A stretch of DNA of 64,000 nt. Source: Ktedonospora formicarum. GTDB taxonomy: Bacteria; Chloroflexota; Ktedonobacteria; Ktedonobacterales; Ktedonobacteraceae. Below the pieces are notes generated by a model. The model was not told where the DNA came from. It saw only the letters and a program-made list of their open reading frames with translations, and searched no databases. The DNA is taken from positions 124,001 through 188,000 of the forward strand of contig NZ_BNJF01000009.1 of the NCBI RefSeq assembly GCF_016587355.1, in the 5' to 3' direction. Numbering within the stretch: position 1 is the first letter of the stretch; each line of letters opens with the position of its first letter. Shown piece by piece: positions 8,294 to 18,371 of the stretch. Position numbers and translations under genes: made by a program.

Positions 8294-9902
8294 ATGCCAA
8301 GGAGAACATGTCGCGCTGCTGCGACAGCGGAACAGACACTCATGCCATACCGTGTGCAATGCAGTGGGTGCGGCCAAACCATGTGGGTCGTTTACCACAC
8401 CCACCGCACCATTACCACCTTGAACGGGATCTACCGTCTCACGCTGCATGTTCGTCGGTGTCACAACCAAGAGTGTTCCTGGTATCATCGGCCGCATCGA
8501 CCAGAAGAGGAAGGCCGTTGGGCGTTGCCTCATGGGGAGTTCGGTCTCGATGTGATTGCGCTCATTGGCACCTTGCGATATGCTTCTCACAGAAGCATTC
8601 CTGAAATCCACCAGGCCCTCTGTGATCGGGGCGTCTGTATCGCCGAACGGACGGTCACGCATTTGCTCCAGCGCTATGAAGAATTAGTGACGCTGCATCT
8701 GGCTGACCATCAACGGTTACGCAAACGCTTGAAAGAGCAAGGACAGGTGATTCTTGCCATCGACGGATTACAACCAGATGTGGGTCATGAAGTCCTCTGG
8801 GTGTTGCGTGACTACCTCCCTGAGGAAGTGCTCCTGGCTCGAAGCTTGTTAAGTGCATGTGAAGCCGATCTTGCGAAGCTCTTACAAGAGGTGCAACAGA
8901 CGCTTGACGTTTCCATCCGTGGGGTGATCTCAGATGGTCAGTACTCCATTCGCAAGGCAGTGCGAGCCGCCTTGCGAATGGAGTGCCCCATCAGTTATGC
9001 CACTTCCATTACCTGCGCGAAGCCGCAAAACCTGTGTATGAGGCAGATCGGAACGTCAAGAAAGAGTTGAAAAAGCATCTGCGTGGAGTTCGTCCCATTG
9101 AGCGGGCCATCGAAAAACGAACAGATGAGGAGGCTCAAGCGATCCGTGGCTATTGTCAGGCAGTCCGAAGTGCCCTTACCGATGATGGGAGACCTCCATT
9201 AGCAGCTCCTGGTCTCAAGCTTCATGAACGTCTGTCTGCCATTGTTGCTTCACTCACACGGGTCTCTGAAAAAGGGGCTTGCTGTGTGAGTTAGAACGCA
9301 TGCAGTGTTTTTTAACGAAAGGACTCACCCAGACAGCCGCACTCTGGTTAGATGTCAAACTGGGATATGCATGGATCCACCGCGCTGCTCATATCCTCAC
9401 AAATGATGACAAACAGGCGGCAACTGAGGTGTGTCAGACCTATGAAGACCTCTTGGCCGAGATGAAGCAAGTTCCCACCTCATCTGAAGCCCTTGCTACA
9501 ATGCTCTCGACATTTCGCAAAGTTACCGCCAGCTATTGGCCCGGCCTCTTTCACTGCTATGATATTCCCGATCTCCCATGTACCAACAATGAGTTGGAGC
9601 AGTATCTTGGCTCAGCACGCTATCACGAGCGGCGAGCGACTGGGCGAAAGCAGGCGTCACCAGGCTTGGTCGTACGTGGTGCTGTTCGCATAGTAGCCTC
9701 TGTCGCTTCCCGTCTGCGTGCTTTTTCTGGACCAGAGCTTTGTCCGACCGATTTCACCCAATGGCGTACCTTGCGCAGCGAATTAAACTATGGTCACGAA
9801 GCACGGCGCATGCAATACCGCTTCCGTCAATCGCCCGAAAAGTACCTTGTGACTCTTGAAGAAAAACTCATCAAGAAAAAAAACGCCCTCGATGCATACT
9901 GA
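8294..9902 (+). pseudogene. Frameshifted transposase, uncertain IS family
   Basis: Three consecutive frames encode one transposase. The first (8294 to about 8990) has a zinc-finger-like CSGCG...CHNQEC, a DNA-binding region (SIPEIHQALCDRGVCIAERTV) and the catalytic-style strand ILAIDGLQPD. The second (8983-9294) continues with HQLCHFHYLREAAKPVYEAD and a basic region. The third (9279-9902) ends with CTNNELEQYLGSARYHERR, a typical C-terminal acidic motif. Two frame breaks, near 8985 and 9285, separate otherwise continuous protein, so it is probably inactive. The fold is DDE-like; I cannot assign the family without a search. A GC-rich hairpin lies just upstream (about 8240-8280). Confidence 0.75.
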
Positions 9903-10013
9903 TGTGCTTTCGGCTTGGCGAGATAAGCGATGTTTTCACCCAAGGAGTGTCACCCTTCGCGTGGGAAAAAATGAGGCACCTGTGGCGCATTGTTTCCCTG
10001 TTCTTTCTCAAGA

Positions 10014-10203
10014 TCACATATTTGTGTGTAAGTGTCAGCCTTGAAGGGTAGAGGTATCCAGAGGCGGAGGTTTTGATGACAATTCAGGCCGAGCCTCTCT
10101 TTTGCTCTCTCCAGTTTACAAGACATCGATGAAAGAATCTTGATGGTGAGAGGTTTGCCCAGGTACATCTGTATCAGTGCTCATGCTTCGTGCTGATTGC
10201 TTA
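10014..10203 (-). repeat. Dispersed repeat related to both flanks of the PLD gene
   Basis: Read on the minus strand, this 190-base block starts with the sequence seen at 4738-4800 and ends with the sequence seen at 6305-6350, in the same order and orientation. Here the two parts are only about 100 bases apart, whereas at 4.7-6.3 kb they enclose the phospholipase D-like gene. Confidence 0.45.
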
Positions 10204-10223
10204 CAAGAATCCGAGCGAGAAAG

Positions 10224-10244
10224 CCCTGCTCATGGATGGCAGGG
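10224..10244 (+). repeat. IS200/IS605-type end hairpin
   Basis: CCCTGC and GCAGGG arms enclose a nine-base loop. The block GAGCGAGAAAGCCCTGCTCA recurs on the minus strand near 36845-36875, and a related hairpin is at 54108-54126. Short imperfect palindromes of this kind are recognised by TnpA at element ends. Here it precedes a tnpB remnant. Confidence 0.5.
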
Positions 10245-10254
10245 ATGCATGCCC

Positions 10255-10674
10255 GGATCGCCAATGTGCGCAAAGATGCCTTGCACCAGGCGACCGCTCA
10301 GATCGTGGCGAGAACCCGCGCCTGATCAAGAGCGGCCGTGTGTGATCGTGCTCGAGGATTTGCATATTGCAGGCATGCTCAAGAATCGCAGGTTGGCTCG
10401 AGCGATTGCGGATGTGGGCATGTACGAGTTCAAGCGGCAGATCCTCTACAAAGCCGAACAGGCAGGGGTGCAGGTGGTGCTGGCATCGCGCTGGGAACCC
10501 TCCTCAAAAACCTGTTCGTGTTGTGGTTGGGTCAATGAGGCGCTCACCCTGTCGGATCGGGTCTTTGTCTGCCTGGAGTGTGGAAACGTGCAGGATCGAG
10601 ATGCCAACGCTGCTAGAAACTTAGCAGCGTTGGCATCTCGAGGAATGGAGTACCGCACATTCTGCGGGAAGTGA
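10255..10674 (+). pseudogene. tnpB: tnpB 3' fragment (IS200/IS605 family)
   Basis: Only the C-terminal part of a TnpB RNA-guided nuclease remains. It shows the RuvC-II strand (CVIVLEDLHIAGML), the zinc finger (CSCCGW...CLECG) and the RuvC-III aspartate in RDANAARNLA, ending near residue FCGK. The region before about 10320 (IANVRKDALHQATAQIVART) is in another frame, so the gene is truncated at its 5' end and frameshifted. The downstream 112-base omega-RNA scaffold overlaps the stop codon, as is usual in this family. It resembles the shorter fragment at 47625-47757. Confidence 0.82.
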
Positions 10675-10782
10675 CGCCTCTGGAGCAGGTGGAAGACGAG
10701 CGAAAGGCTTGCTCTCTGCGCTGAAGCAGGAACCGAACATTGTGTATAGCTTGTCTATATATGGGTAAGTTTCGGAGAACGG
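10671..10782 (+). ncRNA. Omega-RNA (right-end) scaffold of the tnpB remnant
   Basis: This 112-base segment begins at the tnpB stop (GTGACGCCT) and ends at GGAGAACGG. It has the same length and landmarks as 47789-47900: GAGCGAAAGGCTTGCTCTCTG, then GAAGCAGGAACCGAA, then GGGT..TTTCGGAGAACGG. The four related copies in the window diverge right after AACGG, so the guide should start at 10783. In IS200/IS605 elements the tnpB 3' end plus right end gives the guide RNA. Scaffold conservation is seen; function is inferred. The WD40 gene on the other strand ends inside it. Confidence 0.68.
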
Positions 10783-11956
10783 ATGCCCCACACTACTATC
10801 TCCCCTTGATCGTTGTTCACAGCCAGGCGCTTGCCATCAGCAGACCAGGCCATCGCTGGTACACTATGGCTTTTCGCATCCAGGGGAGTGGAGCAGATAT
10901 GGTGTCCAGTACGAGCATCCCACACCTGGACATTGGAAAGGAGCTCAATCTGGTTCTCATGATGAGTCGCATGAAAGGAGGCAAGCTGCTCGCCAGAAGG
11001 CGACCAGGCGACCGTATACGCATAGTAAGACGACTCCTCAGGATATCCCCTATAGGTGGAGAGCAAGCGTCCATCGATGGGATTCCACACCCGTACAGTT
11101 CCGTCCGGGCAGGCTGTGGCCAGACGCTTCCCGTCAGCAGACCAGGCAATGCTTGCCTCTCTGGTGTTCGTCTGCCCTTGCAAGGGAGAGACTAAGTGAC
11201 CATTGAAGGCAGAGATTAAGTGACCATTGGAGGTATCCCATACCTGAACATTCGGGAAGAGCTCGTCTCATCGAAGGAAGCAAGATACTTGCCATCAGGA
11301 GACAAGACAAGTGGACTCCAGGTGGTGGTGCCGAAAACGACAGTGGAGAGCAGGCGGCCGGTAGCTGTATCCCACACTCGTACGGCGGGCCCCCGATCCA
11401 TGTTGTCGTACTGATCACGGCCCACCGAAGCCAGACGCTTGCCATCAGCAAGCCAGATGACCTCATGATACGAGTCTTGTCTGGCACTGGTTCTCAAGGT
11501 AGAGATCAGACGGCCATCAGCGCCATTGCACACCTTTACCTCATCATCGCTACACGCTACCGCCAGACGTGTACCATCAGGGGACCAGGAGAGTGAGTAG
11601 ATCATAATCGGCTCTTTCAAGGTGAAGATCAGATGGCCATCAGCGACATTCCACGTCTGTGTGGCCACATCTCCAGCCGTTGAGGGCATTTTTGCTGCCG
11701 TCAGGCGCGTCCCATCAGGGGACCAGGCAATCCCAAGCACATCGTGAGCCTCAGTCTGCCACTGGTACGTGTGCAAGAGGGTCGGCCGAGGCGGGGGGGA
11801 GGCAGAGCGAGTGCTGAACCACCAGGCTCCTCCCATGCCTGCTATCGTGAGACCCGCCAGGCCCAGCAGCACCCGTCGTCGTGGGAGCTTGCCTTCCTTG
11901 ACCGGTCCCGCTGACATCGCCGGGTTGTGGCTGTTTCGATCCATCGGTTCTCTCAT
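10755..11956 (-). pseudogene. WD40-repeat membrane-anchored protein, frameshifted
   Basis: A WD40 protein split by one frame break near 11263. The N-terminal part (to about 11216) starts at the ATG at 11956 after GGAGGAAC. It has a twin-arginine-like, hydrophobic anchor (RRRVLLGLAGLTIAG) and WD repeats marked by AWSPDGTRL, SWSPDGTRLAVA and VRVWDTATGRLLS. The downstream part continues in the neighbouring frame (AWSADGKRLATA, VWNPIDGRLLS, VWDARTGHHI). Restoring one base joins them through NVQVWDTSNGHL. The 3' end runs into the right end of a tnpB element, so the last blade may be replaced. It should be an extracytoplasmic beta-propeller scaffold; a lipoprotein relative is at 38471-39772. Confidence 0.78.
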
Positions 11957-12055
11957 GGTATGTTCCTCCGAGCTCCTCTCGTGCAGATGCTTTCCGCCTT
12001 TAGAAGGCGCGTCACCTACGGCAAACCGCCCATGGTGTGTATTTCGGAAGGACAA

Positions 12056-12375
12056 AAGAGTCTTCCCATCTCGTCTGGGGCTCCCGCACGCGTTTTCTCC
12101 ACAGCGTACTCGAGGTAAACATACACACCATGCGCGACAATAAAGCTGTGAGCTCCATCACAGCAGCGTCTGGCTAGCCTCTTGTCATGTGGCTCTCTTC
12201 TCTGAGAGGAGCTTTGTTTGCATTTCCACGTGAGCCCTGCAATAGCGGTATACACAAAGATTGCTCCTCTTTCGTTCCTCATCGCCCCCTTTGAGCGTCT
12301 GAGAGCGCTATGTGAACAACTCTTATCAGCCTGTCCTGGACTCCATACATCAGCATTACATACTGACAGGCTTAA
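12056..12375. other. Intergenic stretch
   Basis: This gap lies between the WD40 gene and the stop of the MalT-like regulator, both on the minus strand. I see no conserved open frame, strong hairpin or repeat in it. It should hold the promoter of the WD40 gene. Confidence 0.4.
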
Positions 12376-15300
12376 TTACTTGACCGACGCCCTGGTGTTT
12401 GTCAATATCTCTGCTACAAACAACTGCTGACTACCAAAGGGTCCATTGTTCTCGTCAATGAATGGGGAAGTTTGCCAGAGGTCTTCCCTTGCAACTAGGT
12501 TCCATCGGCCCAGGAGCTGACGCACCTGCTGTCGGCTGTTCACGTTCAGCTTCTGGTAGATGCTACGAACCTGGGTTTTGACCGTGTTGATAGAGACCAC
12601 CAGCATCTGGGCAATCTCGGGGTTGGAACACCCTGTTAGCAGCAGAGCCAGCACCCGCTGTTCTTGCGGGCTGAGCAGGTTACTGTGGAGCGTGGCCACT
12701 GACCACCAGTTGGTGCCTGCCGCCTGCTGCTCAGCAGGTGGCTGCGTGTACACACCGGGTTGGGTAAGGCTCCCGTCGAGCGCCGTCAGACCTGTGCGCA
12801 GCAGGATCTGCATCGGCTCCCCTTCATCCAAAAAGAGGCGCCGTTCGCCTTCGCGCTGTGCCAGGCAGAGGGCCTGGCGTAGCAGGGAAATAGCGCGGGG
12901 ACGACGCTGGAGGACAAAGTACGCCAGCGCCTGCAGCAGCAGGATTTGTAGGTGGCTGCGCGTTCGTCCCATCTGCTGCGCCTCCTTCTGGCTGGCTTGC
13001 AGCAAGCCAAGAGCCTCTTCCGGCTTCCCTTGTGCGAGCAGGAGGTGGGCAGCGATGAGCTCTTCTTGTTCCTGCTGCAAGCGGGGCAGGGGCTCCTGCT
13101 GCCTGCTGTGCCAAAGCCGCCAGCGCTCGGCGGTGAGTAGGTCTCCAACTGCCAGGCTGAACTGGGCCTGTTGGGCCTGCATCTGCCGATGCAGGAGACG
13201 AGCAGGCAAGCCTGATTTGGGCAAGCGAGCTATCAAGGCATGAAGCCGTTGCTGAGCGGCAGCCATCTGTCCCTGTGCTTGTTGGATCTGAGTCAGCAGC
13301 AGGCTTGCCTGGCCCTCGAGGTGCTCGTCAGCCTGTTGCAGGCCCACGGCGAGCGCCACCTCTACCTCTTGCTCTGCCTGCTTCAAAGCATTCCACGCAT
13401 AGGAGAGTCGTGCCAGGCCAAGATGCGCCTTTCCAGCCGTCAAGGGCTCCTCTCCAGCAGTGGCAAGGACCACTCGGTAGTGCTCGGCAGCCTGCCGTAA
13501 ATTCCCTTGCTGCAGGCAGACCTCTGCCAGGGCGAGCTGCGTTGCATGCCTCCCTTGTTGGTGCTCTGCCCTCTGAAAGCAAGTCCACGCTTGCTGCAAG
13601 TGCTCGTTGGCCACTAGCACCCGCCCGCAGAGTAGCGCCTGCCTTCCCAGGATGAGCCAACACAAGCCACGCCAGGACTCCTCCAGCTCTGAGTAGCAGT
13701 CCAGCGCTGCTCTAGCGAATTGTTCTGCGCTCTCCAGCGCTCCTTGTTCCTCGGCGACCAGCGCTCGGACCACCAGAATCACCCCACGTCCACAGGGCTC
13801 GTCCAGCGTCTGCCAGCCCTCTTGTGCCCACGTGAGTAGGCGCTCGATCTGGTCCAGGGTCGTAGGACGGCTCGCGGGATGTTCTACCCTGGAGAACAAC
13901 AAGCGCCAGGCTATGTGCACACACAGGCGAGGATGTTGCCTAACTACCTGCTCGGGTAAAGCACTGATCAAGTTCCCCAGGAGAGGTGACTCGTTGTTCT
14001 CTTGATCCTCGTAATGCGGGGTGAGCTGCTGTTCAATGAGGGTCGCGACCCGTTCAAACTCCTGGGCCTGTAAGGCCATTTCTACTGCATCGGCGAGCAT
14101 GCGCTGCCGCTCATACCAGCGGCTGGCTCTTGCAGACCACGCATGCAGAGCGGCTTCCCCGAAGCGGTGGTGCGCCTCGGTGCGCATGGCCTGCGCGAAG
14201 AGTGGATGATAGCGATACCACTGCTGTGAGTCATCGAGCGCTTGCAGGAACAGCCCGGCCTGCTCCACGGTAGTCAGCAGGTACTTGCCATCCTGGCGCT
14301 CAGTGACGGCATTGTACAGAGAGCTGGAGAAACGATTGAGGATACTCGTCTGCAGCACAAAGCGCTGTACTTCTTCCGGCTGCCTGCAGAGCACCTCGGT
14401 CACGAAGAATTCCAGCAGGGGGCGGTGGCGACCGGAGCAGGTGGAGAGGATATACTCGACCTGCTCCCTGCTCCGGCATCTCTGGAGTACGAGCGTGAGG
14501 AAGTGGAGCCCGGCCACCCAACCTTGCAGGTGGCTATCAAGGCTGCTGATACTCTGCGGTGATGGCTCATAGGACAGCGCTTGCGAGAGTGTGGTGGTCG
14601 TCTCTTCCGCCGTGAAACGCAAGTCGTCAGCACGCAACTCACTAAGCTCACCGTGCGCCCGCCACCGCGCGAGAGGAAGCGGAGGATCTCCGTGGGTGAG
14701 GAGGATCAGGTGGATCGTCCTTGGCAGGTGATCCAGGACAAAGGTCAAGGTCGAGTGGATCTGCAGATGACTGATCACCTGATAATCATTCAGGATCAGT
14801 GTGCTCTGGTGCGGCAGCGTCGCCAGGTCATTGAGCAGCGTCCTGAGCGCTAATTCCAGGGAAGAGGAGGCAAAGGAAGCTTGTGGGCAGAGTCTTGTCA
14901 GGGCAGCGTGACCACGCTCGGCCAACAAGGGCTGGCAGGCTATGGTGACGTAGTGCCAGAAACGGATCGGATCATTGTCGTCTGGGTCCAGGGAGAGCCA
15001 GGCAAAAGGCAACGGCTCCTGGAGCTGCTGCCGCTGGGCGATCCAGTGGCTTACCAAGGTGGTCTTGCCGTAGCCAGCTGGGGCCGAGATGAGAGTGAGT
15101 TTGCCAGAGAGTCCGCTCTCCAGCCGTTTGAACAGGCGTGGACGTGGCAGGAGAGAGGGAGGGAGCCGAGGAACCTGAAGCTTGGGTGCCAGCATGGGAA
15201 GCAGGGCTTGAGAGAGGGAGGAAGAGTCAGATGCCGCCTCTGCTGCCGGTAGAGTCTCCCTTATGGGGACAGCCCCAGGTATAGGAGGCGACGAGAGCAG

Positions 15301-15483
15301 CAGGTTCGTGTCGGCAGGAGTCTGTCCGCAACAGCGCAACAGCGCGTCAGCGCTCGGCTGGCCACGAGAGGCTGTGATGATGGAAGTCTGAGAGAGCAGG
15401 GCCAGCCGAGAGGATCCCCACCCTTTCTGCAGGCCCAGAGGCGGGGAGGAGGGGAGGTGCTGGGGTTGCTGGTGCTTGGTCAT
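12376..15483 (-). CDS. LuxR-family MalT-like ATP-dependent transcriptional activator
   Basis: A 1035-residue STAND-type regulator. A Walker A motif (APAGYGKTT) lies at about residues 133-142, followed by the NB-ARC-like WLSLDPDDNDP and LILNDYQVI Walker B region. About 450 residues of helical TPR-like repeats follow. The C-terminal LuxR helix-turn-helix is LSPQEQRVLALLLTG then NPEIAQMLVVSINTVKTQVRSIYQKL. Family members bind an inducer with the TPR arm and multimerise with ATP to activate transcription. AAAGGAAG lies nine bases before the ATG. The first 100 residues are unusually Ser/Pro-rich. A second protein of this type is at 24054-27251. Confidence 0.9.
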   Translation of the reverse strand: MTKHQQPQHLPSSPPLGLQKGWGSSRLALLSQTSIITASRGQPSADALLRCCGQTPADTNLLLSSPPIPGAVPIRETLPAAEAASDSSSLSQALLPMLAPKLQVPRLPPSLLPRPRLFKRLESGLSGKLTLISAPAGYGKTTLVSHWIAQRQQLQEPLPFAWLSLDPDDNDPIRFWHYVTIACQPLLAERGHAALTRLCPQASFASSSLELALRTLLNDLATLPHQSTLILNDYQVISHLQIHSTLTFVLDHLPRTIHLILLTHGDPPLPLARWRAHGELSELRADDLRFTAEETTTTLSQALSYEPSPQSISSLDSHLQGWVAGLHFLTLVLQRCRSREQVEYILSTCSGRHRPLLEFFVTEVLCRQPEEVQRFVLQTSILNRFSSSLYNAVTERQDGKYLLTTVEQAGLFLQALDDSQQWYRYHPLFAQAMRTEAHHRFGEAALHAWSARASRWYERQRMLADAVEMALQAQEFERVATLIEQQLTPHYEDQENNESPLLGNLISALPEQVVRQHPRLCVHIAWRLLFSRVEHPASRPTTLDQIERLLTWAQEGWQTLDEPCGRGVILVVRALVAEEQGALESAEQFARAALDCYSELEESWRGLCWLILGRQALLCGRVLVANEHLQQAWTCFQRAEHQQGRHATQLALAEVCLQQGNLRQAAEHYRVVLATAGEEPLTAGKAHLGLARLSYAWNALKQAEQEVEVALAVGLQQADEHLEGQASLLLTQIQQAQGQMAAAQQRLHALIARLPKSGLPARLLHRQMQAQQAQFSLAVGDLLTAERWRLWHSRQQEPLPRLQQEQEELIAAHLLLAQGKPEEALGLLQASQKEAQQMGRTRSHLQILLLQALAYFVLQRRPRAISLLRQALCLAQREGERRLFLDEGEPMQILLRTGLTALDGSLTQPGVYTQPPAEQQAAGTNWWSVATLHSNLLSPQEQRVLALLLTGCSNPEIAQMLVVSINTVKTQVRSIYQKLNVNSRQQVRQLLGRWNLVAREDLWQTSPFIDENNGPFGSQQLFVAEILTNTRASVK

Positions 15484-15977
15484 TCAGGCGGCTTCCTTTC
15501 ATTGGTGTACAAACAGAAAAACATGTAAATAGCACTACATTATGCATAAAAGCATAGCCCCTCCTAAAAGGATACAAGAAGAAGACTGGTTTGCCCAGGT
15601 CATTGAGTGACATTCGTGAGACATTTCGCCTGCAGTGGAGAGCCATTGGTCTGCGAAGGTGCTCCTCTCTTTGGGTGGAGAGAGTGGGGAACTTCCCGCT
15701 TTCGGTGGTGTCCGCTTTGTGAGAGCATACATCTATACATGAGTATGGAGCGAAGTGTATGAGAAACTGATTGTGGTAAAAGAGGCTTCCCTGCTCGCAC
15801 GATGCATATCATGCACGGACTGGCATGAGGGCCAACGCCCTGTACGCTCGCTCAACCTGTGTTTCCTCTTCCGTGTGGGGCGACTCCCCCAAAGGGAGTA
15901 TCGCTTGGGTGAAGCGACCTGTCACCCGTCCTCTTGCGTCCACCTCTGATCCCTTGGGGGTGAGGGAGGTGAGGTGC
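15484..15977. other. Intergenic stretch upstream of the MalT-like gene
   Basis: I see no convincing gene here. The first part should contain the promoter of the minus-strand MalT-like regulator. From about 15820 the plus strand resembles the degraded 3' region of an IS200/IS605 element that leads into the hairpin at 15981. Confidence 0.4.
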
Positions 15978-16014
15978 AAGCCCCTCGCTTTCGCTACGGG
16001 GTCTGGTGACTCAC
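15978..16014 (+). repeat. IS200/IS605 right-end hairpin, no tnpB left
   Basis: CCCCTCGC and GCTACGGGG form a hairpin at 15981-16001, introduced by GCAAG and followed by TCTGGTGAC. The same layout (AAGCC, hairpin, GGGTCT or GGTTCT, then TGAC) follows the tnpB relics ending at 44587 and near 56850. It overlaps the 3' end of the tandem HxlR gene on the opposite strand. Confidence 0.45.
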
Positions 16015-16644
16015 CGGCCAATCAAACTCCACGCCAATCTGCTCGCTGGTCCATTTCCCCCAGGCATAGAGCTGGCGACAGAGCGGCTGGGACTGTTGTC
16101 CCAGTTCGGTTAAGATGTATTGTGTCTTTGGAGAACCTTGTTCAGCGACGTGACGATGCAGGAGCCCCATCTGTTCCAGCTCCCGCAATTGCAGCGCTAA
16201 CACCCGATTACTGATCGGTGTAAGAAGCTGCTGTAGTTCGCCAAAGCTCTTGTTTCCGCGAAATAAATGATGAAGTATCCAGACCTTCCATCGCCCTCCC
16301 AGCTTCGTTAACCAGTCTTGCTCCTGGCCCATCTGCGCGCCATACCACTTATTCCACGCCTCCAGGTGCCTCAGGATCGGTTCCTGACTGTGTCCCATCA
16401 TCGTCAGCGAGTATTCCACCTTTGGGGGCATCTGGACATAGACCTGCCGATGAATCATCCCCATCCGCTCTAACTGTCGCAATTGCAGCGTGAGCATCTG
16501 CCGACTCGCTTTGGGGAGAAGCCGCTGCAATTCGCTAAACCGTCTGGGAGTAGCGAGTAAGTGATACATGATCCAGAACATCCATTTGCCGCCAACCCCT
16601 GCTCCTCCGAGTGGGCAGATCGCGGTCTTCTTCGCTCTTGGCAT
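15994..16644 (-). CDS. Tandem HxlR-type winged-helix regulator
   Basis: A 216-residue protein built from two consecutive HxlR-like winged-helix domains. The first (about residues 8-105) shows GGKWMFWIMYHLL, RRFSELQRLLP and MLTLQLRQLERMGMIHR. The second (about 110-210) shows GGRWKVWILHHLF, KSFGELQQLLT and VLALQLRELEQMGLLHR. HxlR proteins normally have one domain and dimerise, so this looks like a fused dimer. The ATG at 16644 follows GAGGAGG; the longer open frame upstream is non-coding in character. The alpha/beta hydrolase gene is divergent (start 16899) and may be its target. Confidence 0.8.
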   Translation of the reverse strand: MPRAKKTAICPLGGAGVGGKWMFWIMYHLLATPRRFSELQRLLPKASRQMLTLQLRQLERMGMIHRQVYVQMPPKVEYSLTMMGHSQEPILRHLEAWNKWYGAQMGQEQDWLTKLGGRWKVWILHHLFRGNKSFGELQQLLTPISNRVLALQLRELEQMGLLHRHVAEQGSPKTQYILTELGQQSQPLCRQLYAWGKWTSEQIGVEFDWPVSHQTP

Positions 16645-16898
16645 CTGTTTGACGTCCTCCTCAAGGAGATGCGGGTTAATCTCGGTTACATAAAATTGCG
16701 TTCTTGTCTGTCCCGTCGGACCCAGGTACAGTGATTCTAGCAAATAGAACAAGCTGGAGACAAAATACGGCCACACCTGAGAGCCAGGTAAGGCCTTCTG
16801 CTTCTCCAGTTTACACAGAAAGGATATGCTTCTCTGACGAGGCGGCGTGAACGTGGTCGTCCTCGTCACATGATGAGGAGGAGCAGAACAACCGAAAC

Positions 16899-17962
16899 AT
16901 GAGAGACATAAAAAAGAAGGACACACAGCGGGCGGTAAGGCGGCCCTTGAAAACGATCATTCTTGTTGGGGTAAGCATTCTGGTAGGCGCTCCAACGCTT
17001 TTTCTTCTTGGGCTGCTCCTATGGGACGGAGGATTTGAAGTCGGTCCACACCAGGCCCTCTTGCCTGGCGTCCAGCTCAATCTGCGAACCGTGACCACGG
17101 TCCGTGGCCCGGTGCAATATGACCTGTATGGAACACAGGGACCAGTTGTGCTCTCGCTGCATGCCGGACTCGGAGGAGCTGACCAGGGCCGACTGTTTGC
17201 CAGCTTTCTGCAAGAGAAGGAGTTCAGAATCTTGAGTCCTTCGCGACCAGGCTACCTGGGTACCCCGCTTTCAAGCGGTAAAACGTTGGAGGAGCAGGCT
17301 GATCTGTTCGCTGCCCTGCTCGACACACTCAAGATCAAGAAGGTAGGCATCCTATCAGCTTCAGCCGCTGGCCCTGTGGCCTATGCGTTCGCAGAGCGCT
17401 ACCCACAGAGGGTCTGGGGGCTAGTAGCGATAGACAACGTGAGCCGGCCCAAGCCCGGGGGAACTTTGGTGGCTCAGGACTCCGGACAGCTTTTCTCAAT
17501 ACCATTGGACAGAAACTGGCAAAATTGACAGCACAGATCTCGCTGCAGTCCGTTGTGGCTGGGACTCTGGACGAAACTGCGCACTTTTCCAGCGAGCAGA
17601 AAGCACAGCGTGTCTCCTACATCATGCAGACGCCGCATATGCGGCAACTCTTCGAGGCATTTTTCAATACTACTTTTCCCTATGAGCAACGCACGGTGGG
17701 CACCAACAATGATGCAGCGCAATCGCTGGCGATGCAGTCGTTTCCTTTTGAGAAGATTACAATACCGAGCCTGATTGTTCATGGCACTCTGGACGGCGAT
17801 GTGCCCTTTGCTGACGGCGTCTACGCGGCTTCGCACATTCCGGGTGCGCAGCACTACTGGATGGTCAATGAGGATCATCTTGGTTTCTGGCTGAGTCCTG
17901 ATGCAGCGCAGACCCAGCAGGTTGTGACTACATTCTTCCAGCAACATGCATCGCAAAAGTAG
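16899..17962 (+). pseudogene. Membrane-anchored alpha/beta hydrolase, frameshifted
   Basis: Two frames together encode one alpha/beta hydrolase. Frame 1 (16899-17528) has an N-terminal membrane anchor (TIILVGVSILVGAPTLFLLGLL), an oxyanion-loop region (LSLHAGLGGADQG) and a nucleophile elbow (GILSASAAGPVAYAFAERYP). Frame 2 (17525-17962) has the lid helices and the C-terminal catalytic acid and histidine region (LIVHGTLDGDVPF and VNEDHLGFWL). Reading through TAFLNTIGQKLAKLTAQ joins them, so one base was gained or lost near 17485. It is divergent from the tandem HxlR regulator. If the break is an assembly error the gene is intact. Confidence 0.75.
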
Positions 17963-18058
17963 CATGAGGGAGCTTGTTGCTTCGACGAGCATAGACATGA
18001 GAGAGGTGCGTCCATCTTCTGCATGTCAACGGTTTGGTCAGCTCGTGATTCTGTGACG

Positions 18059-18087
18059 ATTGCCCTGGGGTGCGCCACACGTTTTTG
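18059..18087. repeat. Half copy of a palindromic repeat
   Basis: ATTGCCCTGGGGTGCGCCAC followed by ACGTTTTTGCG is the right half of the palindrome seen complete at 19061-19109 and 21848-21902. The left arm is missing here. Confidence 0.5.
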
Positions 18088-18227
18088 CGTCGAGCTTGTT
18101 CGGGCAATAGGAAAGATGCGACGATAGTCTGTCACACAAAGATCGACGCGGAGGACAACAGAGAGTACTGTTCTGGTTGATGACGCCAACGAACCTATCG
18201 TGAGCGTCAAGCCCAAATCGTCTGAAT

Positions 18228-18296
18228 CAAAAAACGCGAGCGGACCGCGCCATGCACGCGCCAGATTGGCGTATGCACGTCGCGAGTCCGCTCACG
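18228..18296 (-). terminator. Rho-independent-type terminator of the 18.4-kb orphan gene
   Basis: Read on the minus strand, GAGCGGAC (18286-18293 complement) pairs with GTCCGCTC (18238-18245 complement), with an inner TGGCG/CGCCA stem. The hairpin is followed by CGCGTTTTTTGA. It lies 75 bases after the stop of the gene at 18372-18713. Confidence 0.65.
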
Positions 18297-18371
18297 CTCC
18301 TCTTGCACAGTGTCTTACTCAGCGAAGACTGAGCGGAAATGGTCGGCGTGAAGCCGCTCCGCCCATGGTCG

